Source: Microdochium bolleyi
Lineage: Eukaryota > Ascomycota > Sordariomycetes > Xylariales > Microdochiaceae
DNA length: 64,000 bases
Direction of reading: 5' to 3'
Assembly: GCA_001566295.1 (NCBI GenBank)
Contig: KQ964264.1
Location: forward strand, 434,001 to 498,000
The notes under the pieces are model-generated. The model made no database searches and was not told the DNA's origin. It saw nothing but the letters and a program-made list of their open reading frames with translations. Position numbers and translations under genes: made by a program. This document shows positions 21,320-35,100 of the stretch, piece after piece; the first letter of the stretch is position 1; every line of letters begins with the position of its first letter.

Positions 21320-24300
21320 TCAGCCCGCCCGCCCCCACGACCCGGCGACCCGGGTCCCTGTCTGCTGATGCTGGGCTCCGCCACTCCCGCTCCGGCCCAG
21401 ACAGCCGTAGTGCACCGCGCTGTTGTCCGGCAGCACCGCGACGACGGTGTTGCCAATACGCTTGTGGCACACCCGACACACGCGCTCCTCGCTGATGACA
21501 ACCCGCCGGTTCCGCCCGCCCTGTCCGCCGGGCACGCCGTCACCCAGCAGGAGCAGTGCCTGCGTGTTGACGAGCTGCGTTTTCCTCAGCCCCTCGACGA
21601 TGCGTGACTCGTTGACCACGCTGTTCGCTGCCCGGATGCGGCCCCGGAAGTACGACTCGAGCTGCGCCACTGGCAGGTCGTTGGGGATGAGCGAGATGGT
21701 CGACGTCGCCGGCAGGCGCGATCCGTGGCGCGAGAGCAGGTCCAGTGCGGGCTCCAGGTTTGGCGTGTGCGGGGAGGGAGGCGCCATATACAGCGACAGT
21801 AGGGTGTGGTAGATGGACTGCGCCGGGTCCTGCTTGGCGGAGTCGTCCTCGTCGTCGTCGTCATCGTGCTGCGCCTTGTTGCCCGATGCGGTCCCAGGCC
21901 GCGACCTCGATGGTGACGAAGGGTCGCCTGACACGTGGATCCGGTTGCAGTATCTAGAATCACTCAGTGTCAGTAGTGCACCATAGCAAATGACATCCAG
22001 CACTTTTGTGAACACTTACTCCTCGGCCTTGGCAAAATCCTTGATCTTGAAGACGTAGATCTCGAGTGCCTGCTTGTGCTGGCCCATGTTACTCAGCACG
22101 ACGGCCTGGGCCTCGTAGAACGCGGGATCTGGCGGTAGTGAAAACCAAACATCAGCATGTCGTTGAACAGAGATAGCAGTAGTAGAAAAAGAGCAAACAT
22201 ACCGTCCTTGGGCAGCAGGTTATGAGCCTTGTAGAGCCCATACTGGCTGCTCTCCCGCAGGAACGCGACCAGCCTCTCCAGCTGCGCCTCCCACTCCTCC
22301 CCGCGCTCGCTCTGGTCGCTCTTCCTCAGCATCTGGATGAGCAGCTCCACGAGCCGGTTGTGGAAGTCGGGCGTCCCGTCCGCGAGCTCCCCGATGATGT
22401 GCTCCAGGTACCGTGCCTCGAGCTTCGGGTCAATGTCGGACAGGAACTTGACCACGCGGTCGCGCGGTAGGGTCTCGGCGTTCTCGCTGTCCGCGACGAA
22501 GATCTCCATTCCGAGGTCCGGGTCGCGCCGGAGCACCCAGTCGGCGAACTCGAGGACGAGATCGATCTTATCCGGGGGCAGGGATTGTAGATATCCGACT
22601 GTACGTCGCGGGCCACGTAGCTGCTCGGGTACTTCGACCTCGACTTCGTCCGGGGTGTCTGCGTCATCACCGTCATTTTTGTTGTTGTTGACGGACGAAA
22701 CCACGCTGTGCGCAGGAGACACCACCTTCCCGTTCGCGCCAGCCTCGCCCTCGTTGCCAAACCGCCGCAGCAGCTCGAGCGCCTCGCGGTGCAGCTTCTT
22801 GCCGTAGAAGAAGTCGACGAGTTCGTTGTACCGGTTGTGCTCGAGCAGCTTCTCGTTGACGACGGCCGGGTCGCAGAAGTTGGGGATCCTGAAGAGCGAC
22901 CCGGCCAGCGACGGACTCGCAAACATGTAGCCCCTAAATAATGTCGTGTCCACTAGCGTGAAGGTGTCGCGCAGCTCCTGCTCGAGCGACTCGTCTGACT
23001 CGGAGCGCGGATTTGTGAGCAAGGCGTCCAGACTGTCGGCGTGGCTCACGGTGGAGCTGCTGGTGCCCAGCTCCGGTTTGCGCGGCTTCAGCTTGCCAGT
23101 CGCAGGGTCGATGTAGCGCTGTAGCCGGGCTCGCGTGCCGGCCAGATAGCTGTTGAGCTCGCGGACGGCCGTCGTGAGCTCCTTGGTGTCCATAGCGCCG
23201 TCTTCGGTCGGTTTCGACTTGGCGGCTTTTATGCTCGCCGTGTCGTCTTCTGGTGCCGACTTCTGTGCCGTAGAGGCGATGGATGCGGCGTCCGAGTCCG
23301 TCTTACGGTGCCCTCCTCCCATCCAGTAGCTCGCGAAACCGCCCCGGCCTTTCGCTGGTGACGCCGCTTCAATGATGCTCGGCGGTTTTGAAGTCTTTGG
23401 CTCCTGGCTCTCGACGCGTTCGGCCCTGGCCTCTTCCGGTTCCTCCTCTTCATCCGGTGTCTCCTCGCGCACAGGCTCGGACGAGAGGTCGCCTGCAATC
23501 GACCGTGGGTAGAGCCGGAGCACCCTCTCCGGTGGCGCGTGGACCGCGTCCTCGTTGAATAGGTCGAGCGACTCTCGGAACTTCTTCTGCTTGAACAGGA
23601 CCTCAGCCTTGAGCATCTTGATCTCACGCAGCGTGCCCGTCTTATTTTTGAGCAGAGCATCCTCGAGCATGCCGAGTATGCTGATCGCCTCGTCGAATCG
23701 CTCCCGCTTGACCAGCTCTTCTATTTGCGTGTCATAGTCGGTGGCGTCCATCTTCCAGACCACGCGGTCGCTGCTGGCGTGGAACCCCTTGGCGGCGTGG
23801 GCGAGGCTCACCGTCGGCGGCGCGAAGTGCAGCTGCGCAGCGCCCGGCAGCTCGATCGTCTGGAGCAGGCTGAGCGTGTCTGGGTTGCGCACCTCGAGTG
23901 ACCCTTTAGACGGTGGCTGCAGCGCCAGGATGTACGGGTAGCTGTAGCCAATGCTCTCTGGCGCGCTCTGCCAGGGAATCTGCCGCCTGTCTTGGGGTTT
24001 CCCTTCTGTGTCCACAAACAGCGAGTTAATGTCCTTTGCCAGCAGCATCTGGCCCTCTGTCAGCCGCGTGGCCAGTGGCTTCGGCATGTACCCTCCCAGG
24101 CCCATGTATCCCATGCTAGCCGCGCCGAATCTGCTTGCCGCGGGCGCGCCAGAGACGGCAGGCGCGCCCTGGCCGGAGATGTCCTGTGTCTCAGCGGTGG
24201 TGACGTCGACGAGGACATAGCCAGCGTTCATGCCACAGACGAGCTTTGTGGCGTTGACCCAGGTGACGGTGCGGATGGACTCTGGGAGGACGATCTCTGT

Positions 24301-24950
24301 GATGTCGTCGCGCAGCTCGCTCTCGTGCCAGCTCCAGACGAGGAGGCGGCGCTTGACGGCAACGGCGAGGCGACTGATGATCTCGGGGATACCGGTGGCC
24401 TGATCCTTGACAATGTTGCTGGTGACGGCGAAGCACGAGGCGTTCTTTGTGCGGGAGAGGGTCTCGATGGGCTCGTAGGACTGAAGGTCGTGGAGGGAGA
24501 CGTGGTAGTTTGAGAGGGAGACGAGCGTGTTGGCCTCCTTTATGATGGCGAGCTGGTCGATGCTGCGGGTCGAGAACTTTTCGACCTCGCGGAGGAGATC
24601 TGTCGGCTTGACGGGCGGGCTAGGCTTGGAGCCGGGCTGGCTGGTCGAGGGCTGGCTCCTGCCGTTGGGGGACGGAGACACGGCATCGGGCTCGGAGTTG
24701 GCGGGGGCGCCATTCGGGGCAGGGAGCTCGTTCAGGCGGTAGATACGGAGGGCGCCGGTGTTGAGACCGACCAGCACACGGTCGCCTGTGGAGCAGGTCG
24801 GAGACAGGAGGTCAGCAAAGAGTGAGGCTGGGTGACGAAGGGGTACGGGCGGGAAGGAAGAGACGGACCATGGGCGAGGATGGTCTCGATCTTTGACTTG
24901 TCGCGCTGGCGCAGCTCGACAATGGGGCGGGCAGTAAAGGCGGAGAGCAT
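21320..24950 (-). CDS. vps39: Vacuolar sorting protein Vps39/Vam6 (HOPS subunit)
   Basis: Vps39 is the HOPS tethering subunit that binds Rab7/Ypt7 for vacuole fusion and vacuole-mitochondria contacts. Exons on the minus strand are 24950-24869, 24785-22203, 22128-22020 and 21953-21320, giving 1135 residues. The start MLSAFTARPIVEL is family-typical. The N-terminal CNH beta-propeller covers roughly 1-330, interrupted by a Pro/Ser-rich loop (PSPNGRSQPSTSQPGSKPSP). Helical Vps39/CLH repeats follow, with Ser/Glu-rich insertions in the middle. The C-terminal zinc-binding CRVCHKRI (Cys1084, Cys1087) and HYGC (His1106, Cys1109) close the protein. Intron 1 uses an unusual GTCCGT donor, needed to join HG to DRVLVGLNTG. 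Some internal intron choice remains possible, but all joins keep frame and motif. Confidence 0.92.
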
Positions 24951-25964
24951 GGCGGGCGGGGCCCGCTCGAGGGTCGCTACGAGGTCGTCGCCGGCATGAG
25001 CACGCTGCGTGGTTGTGACCCAGGTGTTGGGCAGTGGGCGCGGGAGTGAGGCTGTCGTGGAGAGCAGGATGGGCGCGGGTGGTTGGAGCTGTTGTTGTTG
25101 ATGATGGCACTCGGCAGCCCTCAGGGTGCAGGTGGCCAAGGCCAGTGCAGCCAGTGCAGGGCAGTGCAGGGGAGCTCTGGCACGTGGGGCGGCCGATGAC
25201 CGCATGGGCGGGCCCGGGGCGCTGCTCATTGGCCGACACCACATCGCAGCATCCGACCCTCTCCTCACGGACAGCTTGCGAGTAGTGAGTCGTGACACCA
25301 GCCATCTCCCGTGCCATCCTCAATGGCAAAGTCCTGGTCGAACCGAGGAAACTGCAGCAGCTAGCAGCCACGAGGCCGGCCCATAGAGGTGAAGGCGGGC
25401 GGCATGTGCGAGGCACGGGACGGGACGGCTGATCCGAGTCTGGACGAGTGAAGCACAGCTAGAAATCGCATCATGTGTGCGCGTAGCAGACAACTCAGCA
25501 TGGTGCATAAGACACACCTCACAGAAGTTCAGGTTCCGACAACGCCCCGCCACCACGGATGCAGATATACATTTCGTTGCACCCTGCCGGAGTATGCTGC
25601 AGTTGTTTCTCGAGCACTCAGAATATGAAAAGGCAATAGTCTTTTTAAACTGTTCAAGCTTCCACGGTGATAAGCAGCACCTACTGATTCTGGCGGGGGC
25701 TGAGTCGTCAGCATCATTGCCCGGGACCCGGCGATGGGCACGGGCGGCAGTCGGCCGGTCTTACTCCGAAGACATGCGCCCCGTCTCGGACAGCTGTCGA
25801 CCGAGATTGTGGGGTTGGTTATGCCACCTCGGGAACTTACACTTGTGAACCTGTCATGTTCGAGAAAGCTTCTGATCGGTTCTTTCTAGACAACTACAAT
25901 CAGGATAGAGAGCTTCTGATCACCAAACAACTTCAGCAGCCTTCTGCACTCGCCAGCAGCCACA
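24951..25964. other. Divergent promoter region (VPS39 / short-chain dehydrogenase)
   Basis: The minus frame of VPS39 stays open upstream of the chosen ATG, but the sequence there has no Vps39 similarity and is taken as leader. No other gene is seen. Confidence 0.45.
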
Positions 25965-27066
25965 ATGTCCATGTCCATTGAGGACTGCCAGGTGGCCCGC
26001 GACGGCTTCCCCCGGCCGTTCCCCGACACCCCGGCCAACGTCCTCGACCAGTTCCGCCTGACTGGCAGAGTGGCCGCCGTCACCGGTGCCGCGGAGGGTA
26101 TCGGCGGTGCTGTTGCCGACGCCTATGCCGAAGCCGGTGCCGACGTCGCTCTCCTCTACAACACCAACCCGGCGGCGATTGAGCGGGCAGAGGCGCTGAC
26201 GAAGCAGCATGGTATCAGGGCGGCGGCGTACAAGGTTGACGGTGAGCATTTCTCAGAGCGAAATACGACCGTTCGTCAAGTTCAACACTGACCACTATTG
26301 GGAGTGTGTTAGTGTCCGATGCCGAGGCAGTCAGGGAGACCATAGCCAAGGTCGCCAAGGACTTTGGCAAGATTGACATCTTTGTTGCAAACGCCGGTTA
26401 GTTCAGTCATGGGTTATGAGGAGCAATAAGATTATAATTATTTGATTATGACGCGGGCTGGCTAATCATTGTAATATCTATGCGTACGCGTAGGTATGGC
26501 CATCTCTAAGCCGATCTTGGACACGAGTCTCGACGAGTACAGGAAGCAACTCTCCGTAAACGGTGAGTACTCCACTCGCTGCCTTGCCTCCCTACCTCTT
26601 CATGACAATATAAAACGCCTTTCCCAAAGAAAAGACCTCTCGGCTGACATCTCCGAACACATCAGTCGACGGCGTCGTCTTCTGCGCCAAATACGTCGGC
26701 GAGATCTTCAAGGCCCAGGGCTCCGGCAACCTCATCATCACGTCCAGCATCAGCGCGCACATTGTCAACGTCCCCGTCGACCAGCCCGTGTACAACGGCA
26801 CCAAGGCCTTCGTCACGCACTTTGGCAAGTCGCTCGCGCGCGAGTGGCGCGAGTTCGCCCGCGTCAACGTCGTCTCCCCGGGCTTCTTCGACACCAAGAT
26901 GGGCGCGGGGCCCGACGTGCTGAGCGAGGCGTACCGCCTGTCGGTGCTGGGACGGCAGGGGCATGTCAAGGAGATCAAGGGCCTGTTCCTGTATCTTGCG
27001 AGCGATGCGTCGACGTACACCACGGGGAGTGACATGCTGGTAGATGGTGGCTACGTACTGACCTGA
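25965..27066 (+). CDS. Short-chain dehydrogenase, sorbose/xylulose/mannitol reductase type
   Basis: NAD(P)-dependent oxidoreductase interconverting ketoses and sugar alcohols or related carbonyls, presumably cytosolic. Exons 25965-26241, 26313-26396, 26494-26562 and 26666-27066 give 276 residues; all three introns are phase 1 and GT-AG. The Rossmann motif TGAAEGIG is at 40-47 and the VANAG strand at 117-121. The catalytic set is Asn143, Ser171 (TSSIS), Tyr186 and Lys190 (YNGTK). The C-terminal TGSDMLVDGGY is typical of classical SDRs. The 28-residue N-terminal extension before the first strand (with NVLDQFRLTGRVAAVTG) matches fungal sorbose reductase, D-arabinitol dehydrogenase and L-xylulose reductase relatives; which of these it is cannot be decided by eye. 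Confidence 0.88.
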
Positions 27067-30000
27067 GCAGAAAGAAACACAAAGGAGGATGGGATACGCC
27101 GCACAGGGCGGTACAGGCCAGAGTCTTAACAATGGAAGGCGAGGACTATGTGGTGTGGACGAGTGCGTACCTCAGCAACACATATGCTTGACAAGTGAGA
27201 ACAACTGTCGAAAAGACTTTGGCTGGGCACTTGATGATGTCAAACACGTATTGCTATAGTGCTTTACGGTCCGTTGCTTTAGTCTTGACCCTTCCGTCTG
27301 TGCAGAATGTAATCCTTCCTCCATGACAGTTGGGCATGCATAACTGCATTGCTACACATTCTGTCAGCCTTGCCACTAGGATATACCCAAAGGCACTTGG
27401 CATCTACACTGTCGGCTTATACCCATCTACTTTTGCGGAACACATTCCGTCTCCAGAGCGTGAGACCGATGTTCCATTGTATACGGAATGCAGGCGCCCA
27501 TAAGGGGTTGTGAAGAAAAGCCTGCAGCTGGAGCTGCTTTCCGCCGGTATCGCTAGGTATCCGAGTCAATGCTAAATTTGGAGGCAACGAGCATATTCAC
27601 TGCCTGGGACTCAACGAAGCTGGCCGCGAGGACCTCCGACAGATGCGAGAGCGGACCCAAACCGCAGGGGCGAAACAAAAGCGAGAGGACAGTCATGTTC
27701 CAGCGCATGGCGATACGTGACATGCGCACCACCAAGAGTAGCAGGGTCCCCAAGTGGCAACCATGCTGTCTGTCATCATGGATAGCTCTGGTGGTGGCGA
27801 TTCTGCACTGGCATTGGACGCAAAACACTTGCAGGGGTTGTCGACCTGCGACTCCTCTAGAAGCATTTTTGATAGTGCTGCACGCGACTCGTCACATGTT
27901 GACATAATCTTGGGATAGATCCCCTTGGACTCTTGCGTGGCGAGTAAGCATGCGCTGGCCAGCATCATCATCCGAAAGAATGCAATGCCGAGTCCCTTGC
28001 AAAGCTACACATACACGTGGCACCGGCATCTTCTGCGTGTTTTTTCCCGGCAGTTCCATGACTCGCAGTGACAGCGGCAAGTGTCAACTGACTCGCCAGA
28101 TGGCGGCTGGGAGTGCTCGCCCGGGAACACGATCCTTCGGCTGTTGAGGGCTAGGGGACAAGTCGTTAGATATTACCGCATTGGACGTGGTGGTGGGTGT
28201 ACGTTACGCCACGCCTCGCACGCACCACGGCTTCGCATAGGTCGGTTGGTGTCGTCCGTGCTGAACCAGCCCGGAGCAGAACATCCACGTCTGAAGAACC
28301 GTCGAGCCCTCTCAGCTCAGGGACGGCATCGCGCTCAGCGCTCCTTTGACCCAAACCAGCTGCGTGGTTCTGCGACTGCTTTCTTTTGCGCGTGAATGGC
28401 GTGTTGGCATTGTGGGTTGTCATGTCAAGTGCGCACGATCAACACAATGGCGAGATGTCCTCAGTGAACATGCGACCTACCTCCTTGCCCGTGCCGCAAC
28501 CAACAGAATGACCCCCACTACGAGGAGCTATTCACTGACACACACGCAATGAGGTGTCGCTCGAGGTGGACTGTCCTGCTGGGCCCTCTCTTTGTTGGTC
28601 GCGGTCGCGGACTTGGGTGAAGGGGTCCTCGGGCGACCCCGACGCGTGGACGACCCGACGGGCGGCTCGTCCACATCCAGGGGCAGTGTCGCAGACGATT
28701 GACGCGGGTGTGTCCTGGCGGTGCCCATCTGATAAACGTGCAAGATCGTCACAGGCACACCACAACCTTGATCTTTTCATGCCAGCATTAGAATAGCAAA
28801 ACCATCCATGGCGGCACAGAACCGCGTCAAGCGAGCACCTCCGGCCCCGGCAAGGCACCACGACCTCGACAGCATAATACTGCGCATGCCTGCAATGTCC
28901 GTGGCAAATTGGCCCATCTCACATCCCCAGGGAGTGGCTTTGGACCACCTGCTGTCAGCGGACGCCATCCCGCTGCCGAGGCCCCGCCGGCGTTTCACTC
29001 GGAGCTGGGGACCGCAGCCTCAAAGGAGAAGTAGGGTGCTTGGCCCCCAGCCGTCGTCTCTTGCAGGCTCATCATTCTTCCATCGGATTCACGAGGCGCA
29101 CTGTGGATTGTGCTGTGTGCGCTCCGTGGGGCTTCCAGCACTGCTGCTTCAGGGGAGTATGACTCCATTGGCTCCGCACTCGGAAGCCAATCCGCGGGCG
29201 TGGAAGATGCCTCTCGGTGTCCTGAGGTCCCCCAGCTTCCTGAAAGTAGGGGCTCATAAGAGCAGTCGTCGGCACCACATGCATGTTCTTTATTACGCAG
29301 GTTAGCCGCACGCTATTTCCGAAGCTAGCGACGGGCGGGAGCGGTAGCGCTGCCGGCGCACGCGCCGTTTTATTTCTTGTGCCGTCTACGGAGAAGTCCG
29401 TCTGGAGTAGTAATCATGTCCTCGCTTCGGAGTATTCAGCCTCTCACTCGGCAGAGGTGTCCCATCTGCGCGGAGGCGAGAGTGCTCCTGACAGGTGTAA
29501 TTATGTGCCAGACACGCAGGGGCATGGCTGTCGGGCGAGTGCAACCAACCCCAGGTCCCCGAGTCAGCACTAACTGACTTGAGTGCTTGGCCTCGCTCGC
29601 TGGAAGAAGCAGACTCTGCGTGCGGGGACGTCCCTGCAATGTAGATGAAATCGGGAAGACAGCACCGAGGCACTCTCGGCACCTCGCGCACCTACCTCGC
29701 CACATCAGCCAGAGACTGCTGCTCGTGCCTCTCATCAATCGTAGAGACCATCATCATACGATGCAGGCTCTTCTCCGTTGGCAGACATCAGACCAGGAAC
29801 TGGAAGGCTCAATCCCGACCCAGACCAGTCGAATGAGAAACTGCGGATGATTCCGTTGGACACGAGCCTACCTGTCGCTACAGAAGAAGACTGCGCTGCC
29901 AGCAAACCCCCCCATTGGCCAGAACCCTGGCAGACTGTCGATCGTTCTGCCGGCTCCATCGCGCTGGGCGTCCGGCAGCGAGTCCCGGACAGGGTGCTGC

Positions 30001-30776
30001 TTCAGGGGCCGCCAGCCAGACACGCAGACGCCGGCGCCCCGTTATCGTGCTGAACATTGATGGGAGAATGACGCCGCCCTTGTCGTTCCCAGTCCCGTTG
30101 CAGAAGGACTGCCCGCGGAACGTCAGCACGACCTGGTCAGTGGGTTTGGTTGTGTTCCCACAGGCAAGGGGGGTTGCCATGCGCGCTGCCCCTGACCGTG
30201 AGGCGAATTCGCGCTCCAACCCTGACCAGGTCGTGGGGACCCATACTCTCTCTCCTCGCTGTTCAGACCCGTCAGAGAGAGGCCGAACTCGAGTTTGGCA
30301 GGCAGGACAGGCCAAGAGCAAGGGTCAGGGGTTCTCTTTTGTGGGGAGTCTACCGGCCACAGCTCGTCCAGATGCCCACAACGGGACCAAAGCCCGGTCT
30401 TTTCGACCGTTGCTCCTTGTGGATTAGGGACTTGGTAGCAATAGGTGTTTGGGGGCACAGTAGAATCAATGGTCTGTGGCATTGTTCCGAGCACTAGGTC
30501 GTGCTCATACTTGAACGTCCTCTTTCCCGCGCGCGCCTTGCATCGTTGACTGCTGGACCGGAACCGACGCTGCAAACCTATCATCACCAGTTCGTGCCCC
30601 ATCCACCAAGGCGCTTCCGTTATCCGGCCGTTGCGGAGGCACCAGTCGCTCTTTAATTAACTCGGAAGCACTTGACGGTCTCGACGACGCTCGCTTACCG
30701 GAGGTCTCGACTCGCTGGCACGACGCAAGCCTCGATTTCTTCAACGCATCCCAGGGACCCACGCAAAGCGAACATC
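27067..30776. other. 3.7-kb gene-poor stretch
   Basis: No supported gene. Several frames of 90-170 codons exist on both strands (for example 28808-29305 and 29915-30427) but overlap each other and show no domain, splice-consistent extension or fungal codon bias. The last 125 bases, with a TTTAATTAA string at about 30652, are the promoter of the receptor gene. Confidence 0.45.
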
Positions 30777-32115
30777 ATGTCGGTGGTACCGCCCTACATT
30801 ACGGCGCCCGTGCTGGACTTTGTCAGGGCGGAGCTCATCGTCAACTGCTTCGTCGTCTTGCTTATGCTAGTGGTCGTCAGCCTACGAATCTACGCCAGAG
30901 TGAGGGGCGCTGGCATCGGCGTCGATGACATCTTGATCCTGATTGCCGCCCCATTGGGCGTGGGCATGCTCATCTGCCAGGGCTTCTTCGCTCCCGTGGG
31001 CACAGGCTACACACTGGCGACGAATATGCAATGTGAGTAACGGTCGAGTGCGAACCTCTGCTCCACGCCAAGGGACACCGCTGACCTTTGAATGTACCCT
31101 CACTTCAGTCCTTGCCAACTCACAGTTCATCTTCTTCCTGACGTTTATCATGGAGATGCTCTACGTGCCGTGCCTGGCGCTGTCGAAAGCCAGCATGCTC
31201 TTCTTCTACCGCCGCGTCTTCTCGACGTCGAGCATGCACCGGCTCATCGACATCTCTCTCGTCGTGCTGCTGTGCTGGACCATCTCCTTCATGGCGGCCT
31301 GCATCTTCATCTGCACGCCCGTCAACTTCTTCTGGTTGCGCGTCGGGGAGGGCAAGTGCGGCGAGTACGTGCCGATGATCCAGGCTCTGATCGCGACCAA
31401 CGCCTTTGGCGACCTCATCATCATGGCCATGCCCGTGCAGGTCGTCTGGGGCCTGCAGATGAAGAAGACGGAGAAGCTCGGCATCATGGCCTCGTTCGCC
31501 CTCGCCATCAGCTGCGTCGTCATCGCCATCTTCCGCGTCATCTACCTCGCCAAGGTCGACCTCGCCGGCGACATTACCGGGACCATGGCCACCACCGTCC
31601 TGCTCTTCGCCCTCGAGCCAAACCTCGCCATCCTCTCCGTCAGCATCCCCATGCTGCGGCCCCTGTACACCAGCTGGCGCAAACGCAACCAGTCCTCCCG
31701 CCTGTACGACGACAAGCTCAACTCGGGCTCCAACGGCCTGCGCACCATCGGCGGCGGTGGCGGCGGCGCCGCCATCGCCACGGGCGGCCACCACTCGCAA
31801 GGCCACCGCAGCAAGTTCAGCAAGTCGGACCCCCTCGAGGAGACGGTCTGGGAGATGGAGCACTACCGCCCCAAGAACGAGGCCAACACGGCCACCACGG
31901 TCGCCGTCGATGGCGCCTCGTCGTCCTCCGGCGGCGGGAGCATGATGAACAGCCGGGCGCCCAACGATAATGACGACGCCGGCAGCGAAAAGTCCCTCAC
32001 AAAGTATCCGTACCTGACATCCGGGCCCAACACGCCGTCCGCGTCGGCGATGCGCAGCCCCTCGAACGGCGGCATCGGTGTCAAGACGACATGGACCGTC
32101 ACGCGCGACTTGTGA
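30777..32115 (+). CDS. PTH11-type seven-helix receptor (fungal rhodopsin-like family), copy 1
   Basis: Integral membrane protein of the Fungal_rhodopsin-like family, relatives of Magnaporthe PTH11, thought to sense surfaces or ligands. Exons 30777-31032 and 31109-32115 give 420 residues. The 76-base intron was placed because it joins NMQ to FLANSQFIFFLTFIMEML, preserving helix 3. Seven hydrophobic segments can be counted: about 18-38, 49-69, 90-110, 124-150, 170-190, 201-220 and 235-260. The family motif KASMLFFYRRVF follows helix 3 and two paired extracellular cysteines are plausible. There is no N-terminal CFEM domain. The cytosolic tail of about 150 residues is Gly/Ser/His-rich and ends with KTTWTVTRDL. 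Ligand and G-protein coupling are unknown. Confidence 0.85.
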
Positions 32116-35100
32116 GGTTGTTTAGAAACATAAAATTCTTTTCTACTGTTTCCCTTTGGTCACGGCGTCACATTGCGAGACAAATGCATCACGGTGTTTG
32201 TGTGTTTCCTGATAACCTCACACGGGTTTTCTTTCGTGGGCATCTAGTAGATATACAAACTATACAAGGATTTGCCTGACTCGGGTGTCTGAGGAGTCTG
32301 GCCCCCCTGGATCTGCAGCGAACCTTGACGCGCACGTGGGCGGGCGGACAAAGGCAATGCAACAGAAAAGCAACGCACAGGCGCGCTCAACCTTAATCCT
32401 ATAGAACTTTGCAAACTAGAGCGATCCAGTCTTTACCGCGCCTTTACAAAACAACAGAGCACCATGGTCTTGTGTGAATATCCACTTTTGTCTTCCCCAT
32501 TGCCATTTTGAGGGGGGGCTGTCGCGACTCGCGCGGAGTGACGTGAAAAATATTTTTTGCACTTTGGCGCTTGTCACTAACGCACGCCTCTCCCGGGCAA
32601 GAAGTCCCCGTCCGCGCAATGGAGTCCGGCCGCGCGTCAACCGTTGTGGCACAGAGAACGGACCCCCACTTGGGGGGGGAGACCGGTGAGTGATTTGAGG
32701 GCGATGATGCAATGCTTTACAAGGTTTGAGGCACAGCAACAGCATAATTGCAACATGTGCCTAAGCTCCCCAGAGCAAGAAAGCAGTCGAAGCGGGAAGG
32801 ACTCTCGACTCGGGATGACACCAAGAAAACCGAAGGGGGCGGCACAGCAGTGCTGATCGTCCTTGTTGGTCCCCAAACAGAGCAAGATCTCTGCGGTGCA
32901 GGGAGGCAGAGAGAGCCCGTTTCTGCTTCTGCAGCACAGATAAGCTTGGGGCTGCCATCCTGGTCTCCAGGGCCATGGGCCTGTAATAGTCCCCGCCGAG
33001 CCAGGGCCTACTGGGGCTATCACAAGCCTCCAGAGGGCTGTCTACAGTACTGCGCAGCTCCCATGCTTCGTACCAGCCCGGCCCAATGGATTGGCTGAGT
33101 GCGCCAGGGGGAATCGCTGCCGAGCCTGACTACCTGCCCGCCCGTGTTTCGTGTGTGGCTTCTGGCGCAAACTCCCGAGTGTTCGGTGCAGCCTCACTGT
33201 CCGTATCCAAGATCAAGTTTCCAGCTCGCTAATAATACGCTTCGCACGTCCTTGTTAAAGCGAGGCCTATTGGCTTCGGTAGTCGTGGTCCAGACCACGA
33301 GTTGGCTACTGCACTTGGCCATAGATGGATCTAGTACGAGCCGCTAGGAGAATACAGCCGCACCGCACTACAGCTTAGCCCGTTGTGTATTTGAAGCCGC
33401 TAGCGAGTATATACGCAGTAAATTAGGCCCTGATTCGGTGACAGCAGTCCGGCGCGGAGGACGTGTCCGGGTCCGAATGTCTAGACTCGTTCCATCACTG
33501 CCGCCGATGAGGATCGGCACACAATGTGCAATAATACCTGTCGGCGTCAGGCTAGGACCAACGGCGACCAGCCGCGCGTCGATAGTTCTGGAGAGCCAGG
33601 TACGATCGTGGTCCAAAGGGGAGCAGGTTTTGGCGTGCCACCCCGGGGCCTTCGGGGGCTCGGAGACTTGAGAGCACAATAGGGTGGGGAGCGCGGCACA
33701 GCATTGCTCCTCCTGCTGCTGTAATCCCGACAAATGATGGCTTCGAACTTGAGCCCTCGAGGCTTCAGTGACGCTGTGGCCTGTCGTGTTCCCCGCGGTT
33801 GGTGCACCGGAGGATTGCATGAGCCACGTGGAAGGGTGCTTTTGAGTTCACGCACGTGGTTGTTGCAGCGTGGGAATGCAACCTGAAACCCTTGAAAGAA
33901 GCAACATCTACCGAATAGTACGGACGACAATCACACCTGGTAGGTCATCTGCATTCCAGACTCCGTAGAATAAGCAAGAGAGCGTGCGACTCAAACTCCC
34001 CCTTCTGAGACAATCTTCGCGCTCCGAAGCGCGATTGGGCTCCAAGCACGAGCCCGAGCAATTCTCCTTGGTGCTGATGGCCGCACCGCCGTCTGGACGT
34101 GTTTCTTTTTCCTTGCCAAGGATTCCCAGTTCTTCGGCGACGCACCAGCCAGGCACGGGGCCCTTGCCCACAGCCACAAGATCTATCCGGCAATGATCAC
34201 CGATCTCGTGTCAAGTGAGACACAGGTGTGCGGAGCACGGATTCAAGCCGAGCCAGCGAGCCGCAAGGTACTCCCCGGTGCCGGGCCCTCTTTCCTTCAG
34301 GGGCAGGAGGTGGGCCAGAGGCACTGAGCCCAGTGCGCGGACTGTCTTGACAAAATCCAGCACAAGGAGGAGGAGTTGATGCCAGGTACTGAGTTGTGTA
34401 CGTGCATAAAGAAGCTAAGTGAGTGCCAGCGCGGCTAGCCAGCCTCACAACGACCTTGGGATGTCTCCATTGAACCCTTCAATATGCGAAGACCACGCTA
34501 CCAACGTCTTCGGGCGTCAGGAGTGGAGGCGCTACAGGAGCGTTGTTATCAGGAAGGACCACCGGCTTGACCGCTTCTCATGCTAGACGCGACGGCTAGT
34601 GCCGTTTGGTTTTGGCGTCGACAGTATGCGATACGAGTGGATTGCAAGTGGCTCTACGATGGTCCGCGCCAGGTCTATTTTTGATGGTGCACATTAGCTA
34701 GGGAGTCTTGCTTAGCGTGCATGACTTCGCTTTTAATCAGTCGCAGCTGTAATCAGTTTCCCGGCCTTGCGACTTGGTACTCACCACTGCTATCACATTG
34801 CCCAATTACCAGAGACCGTAAAGAACAAATGCTATCGGGGCAAAATGGGTTAAAAATTCAGTAGGACGTAGCCACCTAGCAACATCGTACCATTCGTGGA
34901 TTTTTGAAGACGTACGACTGACTGGAGAGGATATTTTCAAATATTTGTATTAAAATGTTTTGCTCTGACTGTGAAAACACGGAAATTGAGTGAATAGAAG
35001 CAAATTCCCGGTAAGTCACTAGCCAAAGTTGCAAAACGAATACATCGATTTCGTGTTTCGATTGTTATGCCTTTTCGCTTTTCTCGTTGCCCACAAAGCC

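Noticed and set aside
28808..30602. Overlapping frames of 147-170 codons on both strands
   Set aside because: No motif, codon bias or splice-linked extension.
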